Positions 52,343-61,198 of a stretch of DNA of 64,000 bases are shown here, piece after piece. How positions within the stretch are numbered: position 1 is the first letter of the stretch; each line of letters begins with the position of its first letter. Source of the stretch: Chloroflexi bacterium GWB2_49_20 (GTDB taxonomy: Bacteria; Chloroflexota; Anaerolineae; Anaerolineales; Villigracilaceae). A program made the translations under genes and the position numbers. The stretch is taken from assembly GCA_001796335.1 (NCBI GenBank), contig MGMF01000014.1, positions 9,982 to 73,981 on the forward strand. Direction: 5' to 3'. The notes under the pieces were generated by a model, which saw nothing but the letters and a program-made list of their open reading frames with translations, searched no databases and was not told where the DNA came from.

Positions 52343-52567
52343 ATGATTGAGAAGAAACACCATACCCACTGGATGTTATGGCCGTTTGTGGCATTGTGGA
52401 AACTTGTTACGGGTATTGTGACATTAACCGGGCGCCTGGTGGCTGCCATATTGGGGTTGGTTTTGATGTTCGTGGGCGTTGTTGTCAGCCTGACCATTAT
52501 TGGAGCCATCGTGGGCATTCCTCTGGTCGTTTTTGGGTTTTTGCTCATCCTGCGCGGCTTGTTTTAG
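52343..52567 (+). CDS. Small two-helix membrane protein
   Basis: A 74-residue protein with a short basic N-terminus (EKKHHTH) and two hydrophobic helices (about 10-45 and 48-70), rich in glycine and valine. GGAG lies six bases before the ATG at 52343; an in-frame ATG two codons earlier overlaps that site. The family is not recognised. A pair of promoter-like boxes (52628-52655) lies just after it, pointing at the next gene. Confidence 0.65.
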   Translation: MIEKKHHTHWMLWPFVALWKLVTGIVTLTGRLVAAILGLVLMFVGVVVSLTIIGAIVGIPLVVFGFLLILRGLF

Positions 52568-52627
52568 ACGAAAGGGATGTGAAATTTATACATATATATA
52601 AGGTGTTGAATACCCCAAAATACACCA

Positions 52628-52655
52628 TTGACTATCGCGTATAACTCATTAGAAT
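52628..52655 (+). promoter_or_regulatory. Sigma-70-type promoter of the first NBR1-Ig lipoprotein gene
   Basis: TTGACT (52628-52633) and TAGAAT (52650-52655) are separated by 16 bases, about 80 bases before the ATG at 52738. It lies directly after the small membrane-protein gene. Confidence 0.65.
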
Positions 52656-52737
52656 AGAGTATGAAGTTGGGAACTCTTTTAGGTCTTTAAGCGTCTACTG
52701 ATCGTTGTCTGCAATAGATCAGGCAAAGGAGAATATT

Positions 52738-54276
52738 ATGCGTACCCAAAGTAAATTTTTTATTCCACTGCTCTTAACCACCATTCTTGTGCTCGCGACT
52801 GCCTGTGGTCCATCAGGCACGCCCGATGCGGTTGCGACTTTCAACCCCCTGGTTACGGCCGCAGCCCAGACCATGGAAGCTTTGCTTACCCAAGCCGCCA
52901 ACCAGCCGGGAACCCAGTCAACAGCCACCCAACCAGGAGCCCAACCTACGGTTACCCAACCAGGAACCCTGCCCACCTCAACTCTGGCACCAACTTCAAC
53001 AAGTTTTGTATTGCCAGCAGTAACCCCACTCCCAACCTCCATCCCCTCCACTCCGACAGCCATCACACGCTGTGACTGGGTCTCCTTTATCGCAGATGTG
53101 AGTGTGCCGGATGGAACCACATACGCACCATCCGCAACCTTTGTAAAGACCTGGCGGTTGAAGAATATTGGCACATGCACCTGGACGCCATCCTACTCGT
53201 TGGTGTTCGCAAATGGGGACGTGATGGGCGGTCCGGCTTCGATGGCCCTAACCAGTAATGTGGCGCCCGGTCAGACCATTGATCTGAGTATCACCCTGAC
53301 TGCTCCAGCTACTGTCAAGGAATACACAGGCAATTGGATGTTGCGGAATGCCTCCGGTACCCTGTTTGGTCTTGGCCCCACTGCTTCAACCGCCTTCTGG
53401 GTGAATATCAAGGTCGCCATCCCGGCCGTAACAGCCATAGGTTATGATTTTGTAGCCAATTCCTGCTCAGCCACATGGGTTAGCGGAGCCGGTGCTCTAC
53501 CATGCCCGGGGACGTCCAGCGATGCAAATGGCTTTGTGATGAAATTGACCTCACCACACCTTGAAAACAACACCACCGGCACGGACGCAGCCCTGTTGAC
53601 CCATCCTCAAAGTGTCAATGATGGCTATGTCTCAGGCACATACCCGGCCTTTACCGTACAGAGTGGCGATCACTTCCAGGCAAATGTTGGCTGCCAGTAC
53701 GGTTCCACGGTTTGCTTCTTACGCTTCCGCCTGGATTACCAGGTGGGCTCTGATCCGATCAAGAACCTGGCAACCTGGGACGAAAAATATGATAACCAGT
53801 ATTACCCGTGGAATGTGGATCTTAGTTCATTGGCGGGCAAGTCGGTCAAATTCATATTGAAAGTCGAGTCGCTTGGCTCACCCACCCAGGATGATGCCCT
53901 CTGGTCGGCAGCACGTATCACCCGCACCACCCCGGTCTCCACTACGGGGTCCTGTGTGCTGGTATCACAAACCCCGGTCAACAATACCAAGTTTGTACCC
54001 GGTAGTGATTTTGATACCATCTGGACCGTCAAGAACACCAGTACGTTTGACTGGATCAAAACCAGTGTAGACTTTGTCTATGTCAGTGGTACCAAGATGC
54101 ATAAATATGCGGATGCTGTGGATTTGCCATTGGATGTTGTCAAAAATGGAACTATTGCGCTGACCCTGGATACGCTGGCACCCGCCACGACTGGCACCTA
54201 CTCTGAAACCTGGGCATTGAAGCAGGGCACCTCCACGATCTGTACCCTGGCTGTGACCATCAAGGTAGCCCCGTAA
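52738..54276 (+). CDS. Lipoprotein with NBR1-Ig-like domains
   Basis: A 512-residue exported lipoprotein. The signal peptide ends in LATACG (lipidated cysteine at about 23). A Gln/Pro/Thr-rich linker of repeated TQPG-type units fills about 55-105. The next domain (about 108-215) is an NBR1-Ig-like beta-sandwich with the hallmark FVKTWRLKNIGTCTWTPSYS. A second beta domain lies about 225-395, and a final Ig-like domain (about 405-512, FDTIWTVKNTSTFDWIKT) closes it. NBR1-Ig domains are carbohydrate- or protein-binding modules of unclear function in bacteria. CAAAGGAG precedes the ATG. Confidence 0.82.
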   Translation: MRTQSKFFIPLLLTTILVLATACGPSGTPDAVATFNPLVTAAAQTMEALLTQAANQPGTQSTATQPGAQPTVTQPGTLPTSTLAPTSTSFVLPAVTPLPTSIPSTPTAITRCDWVSFIADVSVPDGTTYAPSATFVKTWRLKNIGTCTWTPSYSLVFANGDVMGGPASMALTSNVAPGQTIDLSITLTAPATVKEYTGNWMLRNASGTLFGLGPTASTAFWVNIKVAIPAVTAIGYDFVANSCSATWVSGAGALPCPGTSSDANGFVMKLTSPHLENNTTGTDAALLTHPQSVNDGYVSGTYPAFTVQSGDHFQANVGCQYGSTVCFLRFRLDYQVGSDPIKNLATWDEKYDNQYYPWNVDLSSLAGKSVKFILKVESLGSPTQDDALWSAARITRTTPVSTTGSCVLVSQTPVNNTKFVPGSDFDTIWTVKNTSTFDWIKTSVDFVYVSGTKMHKYADAVDLPLDVVKNGTIALTLDTLAPATTGTYSETWALKQGTSTICTLAVTIKVAP

Positions 54277-54302
54277 AGCTTTTCAAAGACCGTAAATAAC
54301 CA

Positions 54303-54352
54303 GGGGAGTGGGGTGTGTGCTGTGGACTATAAGCACACACCCCAGGTTTTAA
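54303..54352 (+). terminator. Terminator after the first NBR1-Ig lipoprotein gene
   Basis: The perfect arms GGGGTGTGTGCT (54310-54321) and AGCACACACCCC (54332-54343) enclose a ten-base loop, followed by AGGTTTTAATAAAT. It lies 27 bases after the stop codon. The arms and the flanking CCCCAGG resemble the dispersed hairpin elements at 13227 and 15936. Confidence 0.75.
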
Positions 54353-54550
54353 TAAATAAGTGTAATGTCCTTTAAAAAGACGATTCGGTTAAGATATAAT
54401 GTTAGTTGAAGTCTCAAGTGAAAAGGTGGATAGGGTATCCCTTGAAGCGCAACCGCAATCCGCCTGTTTATTACGAGCGTACAAGAAGCCTCAAATTACC
54501 GAAGCATTATCCGGTTTTATTGTATCTTGCGTAAATAATTGAACTTCTTG

Positions 54551-54578
54551 TTGTCAAATTTCTCACAAATTTTAGAAT
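54551..54578 (+). promoter_or_regulatory. Sigma-70-type promoter of the second NBR1-Ig lipoprotein gene
   Basis: TTGTCA (54551-54556) and TAGAAT (54573-54578) are separated by 16 bases, about 48 bases before the ATG at 54626. The same TAGAAT -10 form is used by the promoter at 52628-52655. Confidence 0.6.
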
Positions 54579-54625
54579 TGTAGTTTCGTTATTTACACAA
54601 GTACCAAGTAGAAATGGAGAATGTT

Positions 54626-55300
54626 ATGAACCGACTTATCAAACCCATCTGGATGACCGCAGCCGTGCTCGTTCTGGTCCTGAGCGCCTGTGGCGGTAAA
54701 TCTACCACACCTGACGCTGCCAGTGTGGATGCTATCTATACCCAGGCTGCTTCAACAGTTGGTGCAAAACTAACCCAGACTGCAAGCGTTTTTACCAAAA
54801 CACCGGTTGCATCGCCTACTTCCATCGAACTTTCTACTCTTTCTGCCACGCAGACGCCTCTGATCACCAATACACCTGAATTTACCAGCACTCCACTCAA
54901 TATTAACACGCAAGTGCAACCCACCCAGGGTTCGTGTGACAACATGTCGTATGTCTCCGATGTCTCTATTCCGGATGGTTCACAGGTGGCACCCGGGTCA
55001 AAATTTGTTAAGACATGGCGCATCCGCAATAATGGGCAGTGTACCTGGAGTACGAGCTACCGTCTTATTTATGGCTGGTCTTCAGATAGCTGGAAAGAGA
55101 TAAAACAATTACCCCCTGCCGGTGTTAACCTTACCAAGGCGGTAGCTCCTGGTGAGGAATATGAGATCACGGTCACACTGGTTGCACCAGTCACCAGCGG
55201 CATCTACCAGGCTTCCTTCCGGCTACAAAATGACAAAGGTTTCAATTTTGGAACCATTCTGTACCTATTATTCCAGGTTAATGGAACGCCAACACCGTAA
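54626..55300 (+). CDS. Second, shorter NBR1-Ig-like lipoprotein
   Basis: A 224-residue exported lipoprotein. The signal peptide ends in VLSACG (lipidated cysteine at about 22), followed by a Thr/Ser-rich linker (about 50-100). A single NBR1-Ig-like domain spans about 105-222, with the hallmark FVKTWRIRNNGQCTWSTSYR, very similar to the first domain of the previous gene. The two genes therefore look like diverged duplicates, each with its own promoter. GGAG six bases upstream fixes the start at 54626. The binding partner is unknown. Confidence 0.82.
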   Translation: MNRLIKPIWMTAAVLVLVLSACGGKSTTPDAASVDAIYTQAASTVGAKLTQTASVFTKTPVASPTSIELSTLSATQTPLITNTPEFTSTPLNINTQVQPTQGSCDNMSYVSDVSIPDGSQVAPGSKFVKTWRIRNNGQCTWSTSYRLIYGWSSDSWKEIKQLPPAGVNLTKAVAPGEEYEITVTLVAPVTSGIYQASFRLQNDKGFNFGTILYLLFQVNGTPTP

Positions 55301-55302
55301 CT

Positions 55303-56349
55303 GTGTGTCAATCGCTCACCCAATTTATTAAAACCGAATCCCGGCGCCTAGGCTTCAGCCTGACAGGTGTTACCACACCTGATCCACCGCCCCATCTGTC
55401 AACCTTTGAAAACTGGTTGGCGCTGGGGCGGCATGCTGATATGGACTACCTGGCAACTGAACGCTCGCTTCAGCGCCGGGCGGATGCGCGTTGCATCCTG
55501 CCCGGGTGCCGTTCGATCCTGGCGCTGGGTATCCGTTATCCCAATCCAGCCTTGGTAACACCCGCAGCAGAGCACAACTCAACCGGGCGGATTGCTGCGT
55601 ATGCCTGGGGTCTGGATTACCACGTGGTGCTACCCGAAAAAATGGAAGCACTGGTTCATTCCATTCAAACCCATATCGGATACGCCTTTCCCTATCTATG
55701 CTATACAGATAGTGGCCCCATTTTGGAGCGTGACCTGGCACAACAAGCTGGCCTGGGGTGGATTGGCAAGAACACCTGTCTCATCCATCCGCGCCTGGGG
55801 TCATATATCCTGCTGGCAGAGATCCTGTTGGGTATTGAGCTTGAGGTGGATACTCCCTTTGAAGCTGACCGCTGTGGCACCTGTACCCGCTGTATCCAGG
55901 CCTGCCCAACTGGCTGCATCCTGCCCGGGCGCACCCTGGATGCCAGTCGCTGCATCTCTTATGTGAGCATTGAAATGAAGACATCCATCCCTTTGGAATT
56001 CCGCCCGGTCATGGGAAACTGGGTATTTGGCTGCGATATCTGCCAGATGGTGTGCCCCTGGAATCGCTTTACATCCCCGGATGAAGATGCTTTTTTTTCT
56101 CCAAACCGGGTTGCTGCTGCCCCTGTACTGATGGAAGAATTAGCCCTGGATGCGCAGGCTTTTAACCAGAAATATAAGAATACCGCACTTATGCGTGCCC
56201 GGCGCAACCGCTACCTGCGAAATGTGATCGTGGCGCTGGCTAACAGCGGATATTCCGAGGAAAAATTCCGTTCATTGAAGCTGATGATGAACGACCCCAA
56301 CCCCCTTATAAAGGAGCATGCCAGCTGGGCTATGGCACAATGGACATAA
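55303..56349 (+). CDS. queG: Epoxyqueuosine reductase
   Basis: A 348-residue cobalamin- and iron-sulfur-dependent reductase of the last step of queuosine synthesis in tRNA anticodons. Two [4Fe-4S] motifs are present: CGTCTRCIQACPTGCI (about 188-203) and CDICQMVCPWN (about 240-250). The N-terminal part has the QueG-type ILALGIRYPNP and TDSGPILERDLAQQAGLGW. A short C-terminal HEAT-like segment (about 300-345) is present. It starts at GTG 55303, two bases after the lipoprotein stop. No other queuosine genes are in this window. Confidence 0.95.
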   Translation: MCQSLTQFIKTESRRLGFSLTGVTTPDPPPHLSTFENWLALGRHADMDYLATERSLQRRADARCILPGCRSILALGIRYPNPALVTPAAEHNSTGRIAAYAWGLDYHVVLPEKMEALVHSIQTHIGYAFPYLCYTDSGPILERDLAQQAGLGWIGKNTCLIHPRLGSYILLAEILLGIELEVDTPFEADRCGTCTRCIQACPTGCILPGRTLDASRCISYVSIEMKTSIPLEFRPVMGNWVFGCDICQMVCPWNRFTSPDEDAFFSPNRVAAAPVLMEELALDAQAFNQKYKNTALMRARRNRYLRNVIVALANSGYSEEKFRSLKLMMNDPNPLIKEHASWAMAQWT

Positions 56350-56945
56350 AAAAATTACTGCTGGCAACCAACAATTCCGGCAAGGTGGATGAAATGCGCG
56401 CCATCCTAGTTCACTTGAATCTTCTTCTCTTGACCCCGGCGGACCTCGGACTTGACCTGCAAGTACGTGAGGACGGTGAAACCTACGCAGAAAACGCCTC
56501 CTTGAAAGCCATTGCCTTTGCAGAAGCCAGCGGTTTGACATCGCTGGCAGATGATTCCGGGCTGGAAGTGGATGTGCTGGGCGGCCAACCGGGGCTCCAC
56601 TCGCATCGTTTTGCCCCCTGGCCGGAGGCCACAGACTCCGACCGGCGCATTTACCTGTTAAAAAAACTGCAAGACAAAGTGCGCCCCTGGCTGGCTCATT
56701 TCCATGCCAGCGTGGCACTGGTACAACCGGGTGGTACGGTGCGGGTTGCCAATGGAGAATGCGCAGGGGAGATCATCCCGGAGGAGCGCGGCACGAACGG
56801 ATTTGGATACGATCCGATCTTTTTCTTCCCTTCCCTTGGGCACACCATGGCAGAACTGAGCATGCAAGAGAAAAATCGCCTCAGTCACCGGGCGAGTGCC
56901 TTGCGGAATGCTGAAGGGATCATTTCTGAATTATTGGGAATCTGA
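56340..56945 (+). CDS. rdgB: dITP/XTP pyrophosphatase (HAM1/RdgB)
   Basis: A 201-residue inosine triphosphate pyrophosphatase that removes deaminated purine nucleotides. The signature ATNNSGKVDEMRAIL (9-23), SLADDSGLEVDVLGG (about 68-82) and GTNGFGYDPIFFF (about 150-162) are intact, as is the C-terminal SHRASAL. It overlaps queG by ten bases, implying coupling. It converges on the hydrolase gene, with no clear terminator in the 50-base gap. Confidence 0.96.
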   Translation: MDIKKLLLATNNSGKVDEMRAILVHLNLLLLTPADLGLDLQVREDGETYAENASLKAIAFAEASGLTSLADDSGLEVDVLGGQPGLHSHRFAPWPEATDSDRRIYLLKKLQDKVRPWLAHFHASVALVQPGGTVRVANGECAGEIIPEERGTNGFGYDPIFFFPSLGHTMAELSMQEKNRLSHRASALRNAEGIISELLGI

Positions 56946-56994
56946 CCAATCTAAAACGACGTGCAGTTTTGAGAAGGCATATCTATTGAAATAA

Positions 56995-57771
56995 TCATAC
57001 CCCTGGTATGTAATTGATACTCTTGATAAAAATATTCAAGATGCCAGCCACCCGACGCGGTTGTTCAAGCATGACCATGTGCCCTGCAGTGTCGATGGTT
57101 TGCAATGCAGCGCCTGGAATTTGAACTGCCAGGGCTTCGGAAAAGCGCAGGGGTGTCATCCTGTCTTCGGTACCGCATACAATCAGGGTGGCTATATTGA
57201 TCTCCGGCAAACGCTGGATGACATCAAAATTATTACATGCCTCCAGGTCGCCAACCAAAACTGCCGGTCGGGTTTCCCCCAGCATACGGGCTGCCAATAG
57301 TTTAAGAGACTCATCCGCCTGTGGTCCATAACTCCAATCAACAATGGCCTGGATGGCTGCAGGGGTAGTGGTAGGGTGAGCCAATCCATTTAAAATAGCT
57401 TGAGCCACACGCAGGCGGGCGTTCGAAGCGATCAGACCGAGCCCGACCACACGCTCGGGATGATCCAGAGCAAGGTTCAGGGCAATACCGCCACCCATGG
57501 AATGTCCGATAATCACTGCTTTATATAAACCCAGCGCATCCATGAAATCCAATATACTTTGGGTGTAATCCGGGATGGAATGTTTACCCAATCCGGTTGA
57601 TTTTCCATGTCCAGGCAGGTCAACTGCCAGCATGCGCTGCCCATGCAAACGGCGGATCTCTGCAGGCCAGGATAGGCGCGTTCCTCCGGCGCCATGGATC
57701 AGGATGACCGGTGGGGAATTATGTTCATCAGGGTTGTGGGCAAAGTAATAGAGTCCAACCGCAACAGGCAT
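56995..57771 (-). CDS. Alpha/beta-fold hydrolase
   Basis: A 258-residue alpha/beta hydrolase. The oxyanion-hole region is HGAGGTRLSW (about 25-34); the nucleophile elbow GHSMGGG is at about 94-100 with S96 as nucleophile. The acid is probably D in GTEDRM (about 205) and the base H in DTAGHMVMLEQP (about 235). The substrate is unknown; the family includes esterases and C-C hydrolases. It is followed by a histidine kinase gene upstream on the same strand, 27 bases away. Confidence 0.92.
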   Translation of the reverse strand: MPVAVGLYYFAHNPDEHNSPPVILIHGAGGTRLSWPAEIRRLHGQRMLAVDLPGHGKSTGLGKHSIPDYTQSILDFMDALGLYKAVIIGHSMGGGIALNLALDHPERVVGLGLIASNARLRVAQAILNGLAHPTTTPAAIQAIVDWSYGPQADESLKLLAARMLGETRPAVLVGDLEACNNFDVIQRLPEINIATLIVCGTEDRMTPLRFSEALAVQIPGAALQTIDTAGHMVMLEQPRRVAGILNIFIKSINYIPGV

Positions 57772-57798
57772 ATCATTGATCCATATTAAGAGGGGATA

Positions 57799-59556
57799 TT
57801 ATCGATTGCCGACAGCGCGATGCATGCGATCGGCAGCTTCTTCGCTCAAAGGAAAAAAGACTTGAATTTTAGTCCCTTTGCCTGGCGCTGAAAGAATATT
57901 GAGAAACCCGTTGACAAGCTCGGCCCGTTCCCGTAGATTGACCAAACCCAGGCTGCCGCGTTCGTCATAAGCGCGGTTAATCTCGGCGACATCGAATCCG
58001 ACTCCATCGTCCTGGATTTCGAGCAAGGCTATTTCCCTTTCCACAGAATGCAAGCGCACCCAGATGTGAGTTGCCTGGGCATGTTTGCGAGAGTTGTTAA
58101 CCGCTTCTTCCACCAGGAAGAAAATAACACCCTGCTTGCCCATTTCAATCTCTTCCAGTAATTTTTCATCCAAATTGATGATGACTTCCTGAGAGAATGT
58201 TTCCTTCATTTTATCAGAGCTGGCTTGCAAAGCGGCTACCAATCCCTGTGACTCGAGCATCAGGGGGCGCAGGGTAAAGAGCATGTGACGGATCTCCTTC
58301 ATCGTGCGGCGTGCCAGGTCCTCAATTTTTACCAGTTCAGCAGCGGTCATTTTGACATCCTTATCCAACATGAGCCTTGCCAAATTTACCCGCATGGCTA
58401 TGGCAGATACGGATTGGGTGGGACCATCGTGCAGGTCGCGAGCCAATTTTTTACGGGCTTCTTCATGAATTTCAATCATGCGATCGCGCTCGTCGGCGAT
58501 GTTCTGGTAAAGGCGCGCATTTTGTATGGCGATAACAGCCTGCCGGCTGAGGATATCCAGGATATTGATGCGTTCCTGGGTGAAATAGCCTTCGGCAGGG
58601 TGTCCGAAGAGAAGGAGTCCATAAACACTGAAACCGCTGCGCAATGGAAAACAGTAAACCTGGTAACAGCCATGCAGGGTCACCATTTGGCTGAGTTCCG
58701 GGTCTTCAGCAATGTTATCGATCAAAATCGGCTCTCCACCCTCGACAGCCTTTACCAGGGCGCCTGTCTGGCAGGGCAACACAATACGGATATCTGATGA
58801 TGACAACCGGCGGGCTGACGCCACCTCCAACTTTCCATTTTTTGAAAACAGCATTACTGCGCTGATGATTTGGTTGTCGGGCGTTGAATCAGGGTCTGAA
58901 CTTAAGGCGGTCATGCTTATATCCAGAACTGAGTCTAGAACCACCTGATAGTTCAGGGTTGCCACAAGGGTGGAAGTCAGGTTGTATATGGCTCGCAGAC
59001 GTTCATTCTCGACACGGCGCTGTTTTTGCTGGGTATCCTGAATCTTCAGGCGCAATTGGCGCAGAGACTGAATGGCACCCTTCCCCAATAATCCAAATAC
59101 AAGGCTCACCACCATGGTGGTAATTACAGCATAAACGGAGACAGGTAAGGCATATCGGAGAGGATATTGCATAACTGTGAAAACCACCTGCAATACAGCA
59201 ATTAATATGCCAACCAAGAGAGCTCCAACCAGTTCAAAGTATATGGCTCCCGACAAAATAGGAATGATGCCCACCCAGAAAGCAGGCCCGCTTAATCCTC
59301 CCTGCATCCAGAAAAAGACAGCGGCCGCGGTCAGGTCGATCACCAAGCTGATCTGACGGTGAAAATTCAAACGGCGGTTAATACCAGCAATGAAGGTCAG
59401 TACCAGGTTCCAGACTGTCAATCCCACCAGGAACAGGTTGCGCGGCAACATCAACTGATCTCCCTGGGCAAGTGATACTGTCAATCCAAGGATAGCCAGC
59501 CATCGTAAAGATATGACAAACCAATCTGAAACATAAGGAGAATCATAGGTGTGCAT
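57799..59556 (-). CDS. NarL-type sensor histidine kinase with GAF domain
   Basis: A 585-residue kinase. About six hydrophobic helices occupy residues 10-165. A coiled-coil (about 165-185) leads into a GAF domain (about 190-360), then a HisKA_3 dimerisation region with phospho-acceptor histidine in ARDLHDGPTQSVSAIAMR (about 383-400). The HATPase_c domain has EEAVNNSRKHAQATHIWV and DDGVGFD. It lacks an adjacent response regulator, so it is an orphan or works with a distant NarL-type partner. The next gene downstream on this strand is the hydrolase. Confidence 0.92.
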   Translation of the reverse strand: MHTYDSPYVSDWFVISLRWLAILGLTVSLAQGDQLMLPRNLFLVGLTVWNLVLTFIAGINRRLNFHRQISLVIDLTAAAVFFWMQGGLSGPAFWVGIIPILSGAIYFELVGALLVGILIAVLQVVFTVMQYPLRYALPVSVYAVITTMVVSLVFGLLGKGAIQSLRQLRLKIQDTQQKQRRVENERLRAIYNLTSTLVATLNYQVVLDSVLDISMTALSSDPDSTPDNQIISAVMLFSKNGKLEVASARRLSSSDIRIVLPCQTGALVKAVEGGEPILIDNIAEDPELSQMVTLHGCYQVYCFPLRSGFSVYGLLLFGHPAEGYFTQERINILDILSRQAVIAIQNARLYQNIADERDRMIEIHEEARKKLARDLHDGPTQSVSAIAMRVNLARLMLDKDVKMTAAELVKIEDLARRTMKEIRHMLFTLRPLMLESQGLVAALQASSDKMKETFSQEVIINLDEKLLEEIEMGKQGVIFFLVEEAVNNSRKHAQATHIWVRLHSVEREIALLEIQDDGVGFDVAEINRAYDERGSLGLVNLRERAELVNGFLNILSAPGKGTKIQVFFPLSEEAADRMHRAVGNR

Positions 59557-59666
59557 GATCTAATAATATCGCAATTTGTTTTTTTTGCCCGGATTTGTAA
59601 CCTACCAAAATAGTAGGGTGTAGGGGTATGATAGCGAACGTAGCTCACTTTTGCAGCTCCACCTTT

Positions 59667-59688
59667 CCCCGAATTATTGAGAAGATGC
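59667..59688 (-). repeat. Dispersed motif CATCTTCTCAATAATTCGGGG
   Basis: On the minus strand this reads GCATCTTCTCAATAATTCGGGGAAAGGTG, a diverged copy of the GTAACTTCTCAAWAA...GGGG motif. It lies in the spacer between the histidine kinase and glycosyltransferase genes. Confidence 0.4.
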
Positions 59689-59807
59689 CCGTATTTTTTG
59701 GACCGTTTTAGATACCAGACTCGCTATTCCCAATATCTTGGGCAGGCTTGCAAAACCTGGGTCAGATCGACCGGGGAAGAGGAGCCAAACAGCCACGCTT
59801 TCACATG

Positions 59808-60578
59808 TCAGGAACCCTGTCTCATTTTATAGTGCAACCGTCTTCTCCAGAGAGGGGCTATCATTTTTCGAAGCAGGTACTTGGCTGACAGGATGGAAAA
59901 CCAGCTGCCTCCATTGCGATAGTGGACGCGCAACATTTCGGGCCAACAGCGTTCGTCTGCAACCACTGTTTTTCCCTGCGAGTGCAGGCGGAAATTTGCC
60001 CATAATTGCCGGGTGTACAGGAGGGGTGCGGTCGAAGCGATGCGTACCCAGAGATCATAATCCATTGCAAAGAAAAAGGATGCGTCCAGCGGTCCCACCT
60101 GCTTCCAGATGTCCGCCCGGAAGAAGGCCGCCTGCTGCGGGATGTGAACATAGCCTCTGCGCAAGCGCTTGTAATCTGTTTGTGCAGCCGGGAAGGTCCC
60201 AAGTATGTTTCCGTTTTCATCAATGAAATTTGTGTCCCCGTATACCAAGCCGTTTTCTGGATGTGCCTGCATGATCTCCAGGGCAGCAGCAATTGCACCG
60301 GGAGTGTAGGTGTCATCAGAATTCAACCAGGCCAGCACATCGCCATGTGCATGGGCAAAACCCTTGTTGATGGCATCCGTTTGCCCCTGGTCTTTTTCGG
60401 AAACCCACCAGGCCAGGCGGTGTGAATATTTCTTGATGATCTCCAGGCTGCCATCAGTGGAGCCACCGTCCACAATGATATATTCCAGGTGCGAATAATC
60501 CTGCTCCAGAACGGACTGGATGGTGGTTTCGAGATAGCGGGCTTGATTAAAAGAAGGGGTGATTATTGATACCAGCAT
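59808..60578 (-). CDS. Family 2 glycosyltransferase
   Basis: A 256-residue GT-A-fold glycosyltransferase. The N-terminus MLVSIITPSFNQARYLETTI and IIVDGGSTDGSLEIIKKY are typical, and the metal-binding DxD equivalent is LNSDDTYTPGA (about 86-96). There is no transmembrane segment, so it is probably cytoplasmic and peripheral. Its stop is three bases before the start region of the formyl-THF ligase on the same strand. The donor sugar and acceptor are unknown. Confidence 0.92.
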   Translation of the reverse strand: MLVSIITPSFNQARYLETTIQSVLEQDYSHLEYIIVDGGSTDGSLEIIKKYSHRLAWWVSEKDQGQTDAINKGFAHAHGDVLAWLNSDDTYTPGAIAAALEIMQAHPENGLVYGDTNFIDENGNILGTFPAAQTDYKRLRRGYVHIPQQAAFFRADIWKQVGPLDASFFFAMDYDLWVRIASTAPLLYTRQLWANFRLHSQGKTVVADERCWPEMLRVHYRNGGSWFSILSAKYLLRKMIAPLWRRRLHYKMRQGS

Positions 60579-60581
60579 GGT

Positions 60582-61166
60582 TTATCCGGGGGTGGCGTAT
60601 GAAGATGATTTTATTCCATCTTCGGTGACAAGAAACTGGACCGAGATATCGTATTCCAGGTGAGGCAGGTTTTTTTGCAGGAGAGCTTGATAGGTAACAC
60701 CGATACTGATGCAGGTGCGCTGCTCTGAAAGAAAACGATCGTAGAATCCACCTCCATATCCCAGCCTCCAGCCATGCAGATCATAGGACAGGCCGGGAGT
60801 CAGAACAAGTTTCACCTGGTCGGCGGGGATGACCGGTAGTGAGGGGTCCGGCTCGAGCATGCCGAATTGATGGCGCACCAACCGACCGGGATCATAAGGG
60901 TGAAAGAGCATGCGGCTTTGCGGCAGAGTGCGCGGCACCAGCCAGGTTTTTTGCGGATATTTCTCCACAAGTGATAGCAGGTCCACCTCGCCACGCATGG
61001 AAAGGTATGTCAGGATAACCGTGGCCTCCTGGAATACAGGCCAGACTTCGATGTGGCGGCAGATCATCCGGCTGGCATCCTGTTGGTAGCCCTCCCCCAA
61101 GGAGTTTCGGATTTCCCGGCAGCTTTTCCGTAATTGTTTTTTTAGTTCGGGAATATTGTCAGGCAT
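60582..61166 (-). CDS. 5-formyltetrahydrofolate cyclo-ligase
   Basis: A 194-residue enzyme converting 5-formyl-THF to 5,10-methenyl-THF with ATP. The N-terminal LKKQLRKSCREIRNSL and the C-terminal ATP/Mg signature LGYGGGFYDRFLSEQ (about 136-150) are diagnostic. The start at 61166 gives the family-typical length; the frame is open 45 codons upstream, into the neighbouring lipoprotein gene, but a weak GGGGGAAG lies nearer to 61166. It recycles a folate inhibitor and is not linked to its neighbours by function. Confidence 0.93.
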   Translation of the reverse strand: MPDNIPELKKQLRKSCREIRNSLGEGYQQDASRMICRHIEVWPVFQEATVILTYLSMRGEVDLLSLVEKYPQKTWLVPRTLPQSRMLFHPYDPGRLVRHQFGMLEPDPSLPVIPADQVKLVLTPGLSYDLHGWRLGYGGGFYDRFLSEQRTCISIGVTYQALLQKNLPHLEYDISVQFLVTEDGIKSSSYATPG

Positions 61167-61198
61167 GTATCCAATTATACTTCCCCCCGCATTGCATA

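Larger units (their letters stand above)
54277..54625 (+). other. Spacer between the two NBR1-Ig lipoprotein genes
   Basis: The 349 bases contain the terminator above, a TATAAT box (54395-54400) without a good -35, a possible structured segment (GGTGGAT 54425-54431 paired with ATCCGCC 54458-54464, enclosing the hairpin AGGG-TAT-CCCT) and a promoter at 54551-54578. No protein gene was found. A small RNA transcribed from the TATAAT box is possible but unsupported by any known family. Confidence 0.4.
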
